A DNA stretch of 64,000 nt from assembly GCF_020552705.1 (NCBI RefSeq), contig NZ_JAJBZG010000005.1, positions 868,001 to 932,000 on the forward strand, given 5' to 3'. The stretch comes from Christiangramia sediminis (GTDB taxonomy: Bacteria > Bacteroidota > Bacteroidia > Flavobacteriales > Flavobacteriaceae). Shown piece after piece: positions 17,418 to 24,660 of the stretch (position 1 is the stretch's first letter; each line of letters opens with the position of its first letter). The notes under the pieces are model-generated. The model searched no databases and was not told the origin of the DNA. It saw only the letters and a list, made by a program, of their open reading frames with translations. Made by a program: the position numbers and the translations under genes.

Positions 17418-17627
17418 ATGGGACGACCTTCTACCAAACCAAAGGATCTAAGAGACGGATATTATATAGAAGTCAGGAATAAAAATAAGAGTTCTGGTGT
17501 CAAAATTAGAAGAGATACTAAAGAACAGCTATTGCTTGCTATTGAAGAATATAAAGATATTAAGGATGTGATAATTTTGGGGAGATCTAAAAATGGAAAA
17601 ATGGAAGATATTCCAGGACTTTCATAA
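17418..17627 (+). CDS. small basic conserved-looking protein (69 aa)
   Basis: A 69-residue soluble protein opening with MGRPSTKP, then a strand-rich core (YYIEVRNK, GVKIRRDTKEQLLLAIEEY) and VIILGRSKNGK near the end. The pattern resembles small Flavobacteriaceae hypothetical proteins that share an N-terminal GRPS..KP motif and a VIxLGxxKNG tail, from memory and without a search. The composition differs from random AT-rich ORFs. It sits alone in a low-GC stretch; a DNA- or RNA-binding role is possible given 13 Lys/Arg in the first 45 residues, but is not shown. Confidence 0.6.
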   Translation: MGRPSTKPKDLRDGYYIEVRNKNKSSGVKIRRDTKEQLLLAIEEYKDIKDVIILGRSKNGKMEDIPGLS

Positions 17628-17698
17628 AAATTATTTGCATTTAAAATTCCTTAAATTGTGATGTTCAAAAAAGCTGGAATATATCTGTAAAAATTATC

Positions 17699-17758
17699 CA
17701 AAAACTCGGTTATTTCTAACTAATGCACTTTTACAATTGTAATAATAAGCGAGTTTTG
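17699..17758. other. dyad with inner palindrome
   Basis: AAAACTCG at 17701-17708 and CGAGTTTT at 17750-17757 form an 8-bp inverted repeat. Its loop holds a perfect 12-bp palindrome, TTACAATTGTAA (17731-17742). It lies between the 69-aa gene and the convergent antiporter; it could be a factor-independent terminator-like structure or an operator. No T-tract follows on either strand. Confidence 0.3.
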
Positions 17759-17810
17759 AAACTGGAAATTTAGGAATATGAAAATTTTTAAATAATCTTT
17801 TCTTTTCAAA

Positions 17811-19268
17811 TTATCCCAGCTGATTCTTGACAAGTAAAAAATTAGACCTGTCCTCAGTAAGAACTAAAAGGATATCGTTTTCCTTTAATATGGTATCTCC
17901 TTTAGGAGTGATAAAGTTATTATTTCGAGTGATCATCGCTATAATTGCACCAGTTGGGAGTTTAAGATCTACAATCATTTTTCCTATGGCTATACTGCCT
18001 TCAGGAATCTCAATCTCCTGTAAATGAGATTTACTTTCATCCATAAGTATTTTATCTACAGGAGATAATTTTTTTTCAGAACTAGGCAGAGCAACCCCAA
18101 ACCAATGTGCAACGGCCGAAAGGCTGGTTCCCTGAATTACGACTGAAGTAAGGGAAACAAAGAAAACGATATTAAAAATCAAATTTGCTTTTTCAATTCC
18201 CGCTATAAGTGGATAGGTTGCAAAAACAATAGGAACAGCACCTCTTAGACCTACCCAAGAAATATAAAGCCTTCGTTTAAATTTCATTTTAAAGAAGCTT
18301 AAACTGAGAAAAACAGCAATGGGCCTGGCCACAAAAATGAGTACTGCAGCTATGGCTAATCCAATACCTACCACCGGGATTACCTGAGAAGGAAACACAA
18401 GAAGACCTAAGGTAAGGAATAATACTATTTGCATTAGCCAGGCTAGCCCGTCGAACATTTTAATTATGGTATTTTTATGAATAAGGTTTTGATTTCCAAG
18501 ATAAACCCCACATAAATAAACGGCTAAAAACCCATTTCCTCCTATCGCATCTGTAGCAGAAAAAGTGATAAACATAAGCGAAATTACCAGCACCGGATAG
18601 AGGCCTTCAAAACCTAATCTAATTTTATTAATTATGATTTTGCTTAATTGCCCAAAAGCGAATCCTGCGATGGCTCCAATTGTTATCTGAAGAAAAAACA
18701 TGGGAACTATACTCCATACAGTATCTTCAGGATTCATGACCAGACTTAAGAATGCGATAGTAAGAAAATAGGCCATAGGATCGTTACTACCACTTTCCAA
18801 TTCCAGAGTAGGTCTCAAATTAGAACGTAATGCCAGGTTTTTAGATCTTAAGATGGAAAATACAGCGGCGGCATCTGTTGATGAAATAATAGCCCCCAGT
18901 AATAAAGCTTCCATAAGACTGAAATTGGTAATTAGCCAGGCAAAAATACCAATAGAAACAGCCGTAATAAGCACCCCTAATGTAGAAAGAGAAATCCCCT
19001 GCCATAAGATAGGTTTAATACTTTTCCAGCGCGTATCCAAGCCTCCGGAAAACAGGATGAAATTAAGGGCTACAATCCCAATGAACTGGGCGATTTTAGG
19101 TTCGTCAAAATAGATTCCTCCAATGCCTTCAGACCCTGCCAGCATTCCGACCAGGAGAAATAAAATTAAAGTAGGTACACCAAATCTATAGGAGGTTTTT
19201 CCAGCCAGAATACTAATGAATAAGAGCAGTGAACCTATTAATAAAATATTCTCAATAGTAATATTCAT
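17811..19268 (-). CDS. K+/H+ antiporter, NhaP2/CvrA type with RCK_C domain
   Basis: A 485-residue CPA1 antiporter. About 12-13 membrane helices fill residues 1-385; the conserved ion-binding region with SSTDAAAVFS (about 129-138) and the helix with GSNDPMA (about 159-165, ND motif) are present. The C-terminal cytosolic part (about 405-485) is a TrkA-C/RCK_C domain with IGKMIVDLKLPTGAIIAMI. This architecture corresponds to NhaP2, a potassium/proton antiporter protecting against high cytosolic K+. Monocistronic; the tRNA-Leu terminator lies just upstream, on the same strand. Confidence 0.87.
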   Translation of the reverse strand: MNITIENILLIGSLLLFISILAGKTSYRFGVPTLILFLLVGMLAGSEGIGGIYFDEPKIAQFIGIVALNFILFSGGLDTRWKSIKPILWQGISLSTLGVLITAVSIGIFAWLITNFSLMEALLLGAIISSTDAAAVFSILRSKNLALRSNLRPTLELESGSNDPMAYFLTIAFLSLVMNPEDTVWSIVPMFFLQITIGAIAGFAFGQLSKIIINKIRLGFEGLYPVLVISLMFITFSATDAIGGNGFLAVYLCGVYLGNQNLIHKNTIIKMFDGLAWLMQIVLFLTLGLLVFPSQVIPVVGIGLAIAAVLIFVARPIAVFLSLSFFKMKFKRRLYISWVGLRGAVPIVFATYPLIAGIEKANLIFNIVFFVSLTSVVIQGTSLSAVAHWFGVALPSSEKKLSPVDKILMDESKSHLQEIEIPEGSIAIGKMIVDLKLPTGAIIAMITRNNNFITPKGDTILKENDILLVLTEDRSNFLLVKNQLG

Positions 19269-19322
19269 TTATACAGCAGGATTAGGAAGATATAAATTTC
19301 AAGTTAATAATTTAATATCATA

Positions 19323-19352
19323 AAAAAAGCCGACTCGTTAAAGTCGGCTTTT
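19323..19352 (-). terminator. terminator of tRNA-Leu
   Basis: Perfect stem AAAAGCCGACT / AGTCGGCTTTT with a short loop; on the minus strand it begins 4 nt after the encoded CCA and ends in a T tract. Confidence 0.8.
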
Positions 19353-19356
19353 CATT

Positions 19357-19441
19357 TGGTGCGGGCGAGAGGACTCGAACCTCCACACCTTGCGGCACTA
19401 GATCCTAAGTCTAGCGTGTCTACCAATTCCACCACGCCCGC
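19357..19441 (-). tRNA. tRNA-Leu (anticodon UAG)
   Basis: 85 nt on the minus strand including an encoded CCA. The acceptor stem GCGGGCG pairs with CGCCCGC, discriminator A, T-loop GGTTCGAGTCC, a long variable arm typical of Leu, and an anticodon stem CTAGA/TCTAG enclosing loop CTTAGGA, giving anticodon TAG (reads CUA/CUN). The CCA is encoded, unlike in the tRNA-Ser of this window. Promoter at 19504-19533. Confidence 0.95.
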
Positions 19442-19747
19442 ATTTAAAGTTTCACAACACTTAGGACTCGTTGTGATTCCCTGCTTAATTACTTAAGCGG
19501 GTGCAAATATAATTATAGTTTTTAAAAATCAAATAATGAAAGATGAAAATATTGAAATTTTTTTCTGAATAAATAAGACTGCTAAAACTGGTCTTTTTAA
19601 GATGTTGATTTACAGCCTTCAGCCAGATCATAAAATTTTTTAGAAAAACTGAAAAAGTTTAGGTTTAGCTTATGAAAAGAGTAGGGGAAAGCATTATAGT
19701 TTTCCAAAGAGAACTTAGTAACTTTACGCAAACTTGAAAATTAATTC
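19442..19747. other. 306-bp intergenic region
   Basis: Divergent spacer between tRNA-Leu (minus) and the M20 dipeptidase (plus). It contains the tRNA promoter (19504-19533) and, near 19719, TAACTTTA, one base off the -7 consensus, probably for the dipeptidase. Nothing else seen. Confidence 0.6.
19504..19533 (-). promoter_or_regulatory. tRNA-Leu promoter
   Basis: Minus strand TTTG (19530-19533), 18-bp spacer, TATATTTG (19504-19511). This is the best Bacteroidota promoter match in the window. It implies a precursor with a leader of about 55 nt. Confidence 0.7.
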
Positions 19748-21139
19748 ATGGATTCAATAAAAGAATACTTAGATAAAAATAAGGACAGATTTCTGGAGGA
19801 ACTTTTAGATTTATTAAAGATTCCTTCAATTTCAGCCGATCCTGCGTATAAAGGTGATATGCTAAAAGCGGCAGATGCCTTAAAAGCCAGGCTTCTTGAA
19901 GCAGGCTGTGATAGGGCAGAAGTTTCTCCTACGCCTGGTCACCCTGTGGTATACGCTGAAAAAATAATCGATAAGAATCTACCAACGGTGCTGGTTTATG
20001 GGCATTATGACGTTCAGCCGCCAGATCCCCTGGATCTTTGGGATTCACCACCATTTGAACCGGTGATCAAGGAAACTAAGATCCATCCCGAAGGAGCAAT
20101 TTTCGCCAGAGGTTCCTGTGATGATAAGGGACAGATGTATATGCATGTGAAAGCCATGGAATACATGACCAAAAATGATGAGCTTCCCTGTAATGTGAAG
20201 TTCATGATCGAAGGTGAAGAAGAAGTAGGTAGCGAGCATTTAGACTGGTGGATCAAGGAGAATAAGGAAAAACTTCAGAATGATGTGATCCTTATTTCTG
20301 ATACCGGAATGATCTCTAAAGATACTCCTTCAATTACTACCGGTCTTCGCGGACTCTCTTATGTGGAAGTTGAGGTAACCGGAGCAAACCGCGATCTGCA
20401 TTCAGGCCTCTATGGAGGAGCGGTCGCAAATCCGTTGAATATTCTTAGCCAGATGATATCGCAGTTGACTGACGAAAATAACCATATTACCATTCCGGGA
20501 TTTTATGATAATGTAGAAAATCTAAGCGATGAAGAAAGAGCTAAAATGGCGGAAGCTCCTTTCAGTTTAGAGGAATATAAAGAGAAACTGGACATTAGAG
20601 ATGTTCACGGTGAAAAAGGATATTCTACGTTAGAAAGAGGTTCAATTAGACCTACCTTAGATGTGAACGGAATGTGGGGAGGTTATATTGGCGAAGGTGC
20701 CAAGACCGTTTTGCCTTCAAAAGCTTATGCAAAAATTTCCATGCGTCTGGTGCCAAACCAGGATTGGAAAGAGATCACTGAACTTTTCAAAAAGCATTTT
20801 GAGAGTCTGGCGCCAGATTCAGTAAAAGTAGAGGTGAAACCACATCATGGTGGATATCCCTATGTTACCCCTATAGATACTATTGGTTACCAGGCTGCAA
20901 GTGCAGCCTACGAAGAAACCTTTGGAAAAACACCAATTCCGCAACGAAGCGGCGGAAGTATCCCGATCGTTTCCCTATTTGAAAAAGAACTGGACAGTAA
21001 GATCATTTTGATGGGCTTTGGTTTAGATACCGATGCGATACATTCTCCAAATGAACATTTTGGAGTTTGGAATTACCTGAAAGGGATCGAAACCATTCCG
21101 TGGTTCTATAAGCATTTTACCGAAATGAGTAAAAAGTAG
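19748..21139 (+). CDS. M20 family dipeptidase (carnosinase/CNDP-like)
   Basis: A 463-residue cytosolic zinc dipeptidase. Active-site signatures are YGHYDVQPP (His86, Asp88), the DWDSPPFEP segment, RGSCDDKGQ (about 119-127), IEGEEEVGSEH (about 155-165, catalytic and bridging glutamates), the dimerisation motif DLHSGLYGG (about 216-224) and a C-terminal GFGLDTDAIHSPNE with the last metal His. The GxxxDxHSGLxGG motif and overall layout match the M20F dipeptidase subgroup. No signal peptide, so it would hydrolyse imported dipeptides. Single gene followed by a repeat and a terminator. Confidence 0.92.
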   Translation: MDSIKEYLDKNKDRFLEELLDLLKIPSISADPAYKGDMLKAADALKARLLEAGCDRAEVSPTPGHPVVYAEKIIDKNLPTVLVYGHYDVQPPDPLDLWDSPPFEPVIKETKIHPEGAIFARGSCDDKGQMYMHVKAMEYMTKNDELPCNVKFMIEGEEEVGSEHLDWWIKENKEKLQNDVILISDTGMISKDTPSITTGLRGLSYVEVEVTGANRDLHSGLYGGAVANPLNILSQMISQLTDENNHITIPGFYDNVENLSDEERAKMAEAPFSLEEYKEKLDIRDVHGEKGYSTLERGSIRPTLDVNGMWGGYIGEGAKTVLPSKAYAKISMRLVPNQDWKEITELFKKHFESLAPDSVKVEVKPHHGGYPYVTPIDTIGYQAASAAYEETFGKTPIPQRSGGSIPIVSLFEKELDSKIILMGFGLDTDAIHSPNEHFGVWNYLKGIETIPWFYKHFTEMSKK

Positions 21140-21152
21140 ATTTTCTTATAGA

Positions 21153-21230
21153 GTCATCCTGAACTTGATTCAGGATCTAAAGAGAAGCTGAAATCGAAGA
21201 TTCAACGTAGTTAAACAAGTTCAGCATGAC
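21153..21230. repeat. R1 imperfect-palindrome repeat
   Basis: GTCATCCTGAACTTG (21153-21167) faces its inverse CAAGTTCAGCATGAC (21216-21230) with one mismatch; the inner part holds further small dyads. Same family at 23950-24008, 26433-26491 and around 27550-27670. Confidence 0.75.
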
Positions 21231-21270
21231 GTAGAAATCAAAATAGAAGTTACCCTGAATTTGTTTCGGT

Positions 21271-21299
21271 GTCATTTCGACCAACGGGATAAATCTCTT
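21271..21299. repeat. R2 half-repeat
   Basis: Begins GTCATTTCGACCAACGGG and matches the left arm of the complete R2 unit at 23554-23622. The right arm is absent. Confidence 0.6.
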
Positions 21300-21327
21300 T
21301 AAAAAATTTGCCAAATTTCATAATTAG

Positions 21328-21366
21328 CAGGGAATCAGTTTTATTTAAAATTGATTCCCTGTTTTT
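21328..21366 (+). terminator. terminator after M20 dipeptidase
   Basis: Perfect 10-bp stem CAGGGAATCA (21328-21337) / TGATTCCCTG (21352-21361) followed by TTTTT. It lies 190 nt after the dipeptidase stop and directly before the M49 promoter. Confidence 0.7.
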
Positions 21367-21367
21367 A

Positions 21368-21375
21368 TATCTTTG
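21368..21375 (+). promoter_or_regulatory. -7 box of M49 peptidase gene
   Basis: TATCTTTG, exact TAnnTTTG, 22 nt before the ATG at 21398. Confidence 0.5.
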
Positions 21376-21397
21376 AGCCTCAAAATTATTTAACAAC

Positions 21398-23473
21398 ATG
21401 AACAAAATATTAAGTACTTGTCTGTTAGCTACCGCGCTAACTTTCGTGTCCTGTAACGAGGATAAGAAAGATCCGGAAACGGCTCAGGCAGAAACTTCAC
21501 AGGAAGATTTCAATTTTAAAGCTGATGAATTTGCAGATCTTAAGATCCTGCGTTATCAGATCCCGGGATGGGAAAACCTTAGCTTAAAAGAGCAAAAACT
21601 GGTTTATTACCTAACTCAGGCGGGACTTGCGGGTCGTGATATAATCTGGGACCAGAATTATCGTCATAACCTCAAAATTCGCGAGGCTCTGGAGAATATC
21701 TATGCGAATTACAATGGGGATAAGTCTTCTGAAGAATGGACTGCTTTTGAAACTTATTTAAAAAGAGTTTGGTTCTCTAACGGAATTCATCACCACTATT
21801 CTAATTCTAAGTTGAAGCCTGAATTCAGCAAAGAATATTTCGACACTTTACTAAAGGAAACCAATACAGATCTTACCGGGGAAGCTTACGAAGTGATCTT
21901 TAATGATAAAGATGCTAAAAAAGTAAACCTGAACGAAGCCGATGGGTTGATCGAAGGTTCAGCGGTGAACATGTACGGTGAAGGAATCACGGCTGCGGAA
22001 GTTGATGCATTTTATGCCAACAAAAAATCTCCAAATCCTGAAAGACCTCTTGCTTACGGGATTAACACTAAACTGGTAAAGGAAAATGGAAAACTGGTTG
22101 AAAAAGTTTATAAAAGTGGCGGACTTTACGGAGAAGCGATTGATGAGATCGTAAAGTGGCTGGAGAAAGCCAAAGCCGTTGCCGAAAATAAAAAGCAGGC
22201 GAATGCTTTAGGCCTGTTGATCGATTATTATAACACCGGAGATCTTCAAACCTGGGATGAATACAATGTTGCCTGGGTAGAAGCTACAGAAGGAAACATC
22301 GATTATATCAACTCTTTTATAGAAGTTTATAACGATCCTAAAGGCTATACCGGATCTTACGAAAGCATCGTGCAGATCAAGGATTTTGACATGTCTGAAA
22401 AGATGAGCAAGGTAGAAGAGAACGTGCAGTGGTTCGAGGATAATTCTCCTATCATGGATGAGCATAAAAAAGACTCTGTAGTTGGCGTTACTTATAAAAC
22501 AGTGATCGTTGCCGGAGAATCTGGAGATGCTTCTCCAAGTACTCCCATCGGCGTGAACCTTCCAAATTCAAGCTGGATAAGAAAAGTACACGGAAGTAAA
22601 TCTGTTTCCCTGGGGAATATCATCAATGCTTACGAAAATGCTGGTGGTTCAGACAGGTTGAAAGAGTTTGCTCATGACGAAGAGGAAATCGCACTTTCTG
22701 AAAAATACGGTAAGCAAGCCGATAAATTACATACCGCACTTCATGAAGTAGTAGGTCACGCCTCAGGTCAGTTGAACCAGGGTGTAGGAACTACCAAAGA
22801 AACATTGAAGAGCTATGCTTCTACTTTGGAAGAAGGTCGTGCCGATCTTGTAGGTCTTTATTATTTAATGGATCCAAAACTCGAGGAGCTAGGACTTACA
22901 GATAACGCTGAAGAGCTTGGAAAAGCTGCTTACAACGATTATATCAGGAATGGTCTGGTTACACAATTGGTGAGATTGGAGCTAGGAGATGATGTTGAAG
23001 AAGCTCATATGAGAAACCGCCAGTGGGTAAGTGCCTGGGTTTATGAAAAAGGAAAGGAAGATGGAGTGATCGAAAAAGTTGAAAAAGACGGAAAGACCTA
23101 TTACGATATTAAAGATTACCAGAAGCTAAGAGAGCTTTTCGGAGAGCTTTTAAGAGAGACGCAGAGAATCAAGTCTGAAGGTGATTACGAAGCTGTGAAA
23201 GATCTTGTGGAAAACTACGGAGTAAAAGTAGACCAGAAGATGCATAAAGAAGTATTGGAGAGAAACGCTCAGTTCAAATCGGCTCCATATAGCGGATTCA
23301 TTAATCCTGTTTTGGTTCCTGAAATGGATGAGAACGGGGAGATCACTGCGATTAAGGTGACTCAGCCAGAATCTTTTGAAAAGCAGATGATGGATTATTC
23401 TGAAAATTTCAGCTTTCTCACTGAAAAGAAAGAAGCGAAAAAAGAAGAGGCTGTTGAAGCTGAAGAAATGTAA
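21398..23473 (+). CDS. M49 (dipeptidyl-peptidase III-type) lipoprotein
   Basis: A 691-residue metallopeptidase with a lipoprotein signal (lipobox FVSC, Cys20). The zinc site is HEVVGH (449-454), a family M49 HExxGH, with the third ligand in EEGRADLVGLY (about 478). DPP III enzymes normally carry HELLGH and EECRAE; the Val-Val and Gly substitutions are seen in the bacterial branch. They release dipeptides from short peptides. As a lipoprotein it would act in the periplasm, matching the neighbouring M20 and DUF885 peptidases. The C-terminus is Lys/Glu-rich. Databases sometimes misname such proteins dihydrofolate reductase; nothing here supports that. Confidence 0.88.
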   Translation: MNKILSTCLLATALTFVSCNEDKKDPETAQAETSQEDFNFKADEFADLKILRYQIPGWENLSLKEQKLVYYLTQAGLAGRDIIWDQNYRHNLKIREALENIYANYNGDKSSEEWTAFETYLKRVWFSNGIHHHYSNSKLKPEFSKEYFDTLLKETNTDLTGEAYEVIFNDKDAKKVNLNEADGLIEGSAVNMYGEGITAAEVDAFYANKKSPNPERPLAYGINTKLVKENGKLVEKVYKSGGLYGEAIDEIVKWLEKAKAVAENKKQANALGLLIDYYNTGDLQTWDEYNVAWVEATEGNIDYINSFIEVYNDPKGYTGSYESIVQIKDFDMSEKMSKVEENVQWFEDNSPIMDEHKKDSVVGVTYKTVIVAGESGDASPSTPIGVNLPNSSWIRKVHGSKSVSLGNIINAYENAGGSDRLKEFAHDEEEIALSEKYGKQADKLHTALHEVVGHASGQLNQGVGTTKETLKSYASTLEEGRADLVGLYYLMDPKLEELGLTDNAEELGKAAYNDYIRNGLVTQLVRLELGDDVEEAHMRNRQWVSAWVYEKGKEDGVIEKVEKDGKTYYDIKDYQKLRELFGELLRETQRIKSEGDYEAVKDLVENYGVKVDQKMHKEVLERNAQFKSAPYSGFINPVLVPEMDENGEITAIKVTQPESFEKQMMDYSENFSFLTEKKEAKKEEAVEAEEM

Positions 23474-23496
23474 TATTTCATTCTTCTGAAAAATAT

Positions 23497-23524
23497 AAAG
23501 CCCGGTATTTGCCGGGCTTTTTTT
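23497..23524 (+). terminator. terminator of M49 gene
   Basis: Stem AAAGCCCGGTA.../...TGCCGGGCTTT with a 4-nt loop and a T run, 24 nt after the M49 stop. Confidence 0.85.
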
Positions 23525-23553
23525 ATGTTCTAAACTTAAGGTAATTGTTGGAT

Positions 23554-23622
23554 GTCATTTCGACCAAAGGGAGAAATCTGTTCAAAGGGGATTTCTCAGT
23601 CGTTTCGCTTCCTCGAAATGAC
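23554..23622. repeat. R2 complete unit
   Basis: GTCATTTCGA (23554-23563) and TCGAAATGAC (23613-23622) are exact inverses; inner GGGAGAAATCTG/GGATTTCTCAG form a second dyad. Right-arm copies occur at 23901-23935, 29831-29855 and 31699-31730; left-arm copies at 21271 and 34888. Confidence 0.75.
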
Positions 23623-23630
23623 TAAAAAGT

Positions 23631-23849
23631 TTATTCAAACTTCGTCTTTAAATAAAGTCGTTCCACCTTTTCCCTGGCCCATGGAGTTCTTCTTAAGAAT
23701 TTAAGACTGGATTTAATGGTAGGATTGCTTTTAAAACAATTGATACCGATCCTGTCAGCAAGCCCGTCCCAACCGTAATGAGCATGTAACTTTTCCATAA
23801 TGGTCGCGAGTTTTACCCCGTGTAAGGGATTGTTTGGTTGTGATTCCAT
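23631..23849 (-). CDS. VF530-type (DUF2132) DNA-binding protein
   Basis: A 72-residue protein starting at the ATG at 23849. NNPLHGVKLATIMEKL, HYGWDGLADRI and SSLKFLRRTPWAREKVE match the VF530/DUF2132 fold family, small proteins with a proposed DNA-binding role. The open frame continues upstream to 23954, but those extra 35 codons lie over an R2 repeat arm (23901-23935) and have no family similarity; an A/G-rich stretch precedes the 23849 ATG. I therefore choose the shorter form. It is minus strand, between M49 and PhnA genes, with no operon partner. Confidence 0.82.
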   Translation of the reverse strand: MESQPNNPLHGVKLATIMEKLHAHYGWDGLADRIGINCFKSNPTIKSSLKFLRRTPWAREKVERLYLKTKFE

Positions 23850-23900
23850 ATTTATTTCTTTTCTGTCATTCAGTTCAAAGAGAGTATTCTGTTTTGAATT

Positions 23901-23935
23901 AGATTTCTCAGTCGCTCTGCTTCTTCGAAATGACC
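23901..23935. repeat. R2 right-arm copy
   Basis: AGATTTCTCAGTCGCTCTGC followed by TTCGAAATGAC, matching the right arm of the complete unit at 23554-23622. Confidence 0.65.
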
Positions 23936-23949
23936 TTAAAATTCTTAAT

Positions 23950-24008
23950 GTCAAGCTGAACTTGTTTTAGCTTCTCATTTTTAGACCCTGAAATCAATTC
24001 AGGGTGAC
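23950..24008. repeat. R1 repeat copy
   Basis: Begins GTCAAGCTGAACTTG and contains CCCTGAAATCAATTCAGGG, a stem with its own dyad; same family as 21153-21230. Confidence 0.65.
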
Positions 24009-24021
24009 GTCAAACTGAAAC

Positions 24022-24600
24022 TTATATTTTCTTTACAAACTTAGTAAGTATCACAATCTGCTGTCCTTCAACTTTTCCTTCAATCTGTTCCGCGTTATCA
24101 TGAACCAGGGAAACTCTTCTAACTGCCGTTCCTCTTTTTGCTGTAAGGCTGGAGCCTTTCACATTAAGATCTTTAGTTAAAACCACCGTATCTCCTGCTT
24201 CTATGATGGCCCCGTTACTGTCTTTATGCGCAATAGAGTTTTCACCTTTTTCTTCCTGGACACCGGCTTTCGCCCATGCTTTCACATCATCTTCCATATA
24301 CATCATATCCAGCAGATCCTGTGGCCAGCCTTCAGCTTTTAACCTGTTAAGCATTCTCCAGGCCATCACCTGTACTGCCGGGATTGTGCTCCACATGCTA
24401 TCATTTAAACAACGCCAGTGATTTGGTTCTACTTTTTCAGCATCTTCAATCTGCTCTTTACAAGTGTTGCATATTAGAATGCTGCTTTCAAGTCCGTTTT
24501 CCGGGGAATCGGGAATTTCATAAACACTCAGGTTGTCTTTATTCGCACATAATTCACAAGTGGAATCACTGCGTTCTCTTAAGCTTTCTTCTATGGTCAT
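24022..24600 (-). CDS. PhnA-like zinc-ribbon protein
   Basis: A 192-residue PhnA/YjdM-family protein. A zinc ribbon is formed by CELC (15-18) and ICNTC (about 43-46); the C-terminal PhnA domain (about 125-190) has DSNGAIIEAGDTVVLTKDL and VKGSSLTAKRGT. Despite the historical phosphonate name, E. coli PhnA is not needed for phosphonate use and its function is unknown. This one has an extended middle region. Single gene with a good promoter at 24618-24648. Confidence 0.85.
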   Translation of the reverse strand: MTIEESLRERSDSTCELCANKDNLSVYEIPDSPENGLESSILICNTCKEQIEDAEKVEPNHWRCLNDSMWSTIPAVQVMAWRMLNRLKAEGWPQDLLDMMYMEDDVKAWAKAGVQEEKGENSIAHKDSNGAIIEAGDTVVLTKDLNVKGSSLTAKRGTAVRRVSLVHDNAEQIEGKVEGQQIVILTKFVKKI

Positions 24601-24617
24601 GGTACCGAATTTGGCTG

Positions 24618-24648
24618 CAAAGATAGTTTAAACTAAGCCTTAGGGAAA
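24618..24648 (-). promoter_or_regulatory. promoter of phnA-like gene
   Basis: Minus strand TTTC, 19-bp spacer, TATCTTTG (24618-24625); the box ends 17 nt before the ATG. Confidence 0.55.
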
Positions 24649-24660
24649 TACTTTACAGAT

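Noticed and set aside
21398-23473. Dihydrofolate reductase (a frequent database name for similar proteins)
   Set aside because: No DHFR fold; the HExxGH zinc site marks it as an M49 peptidase.
24022-24600. Phosphonate degradation gene
   Set aside because: The PhnA name is historical; no phn genes are present.
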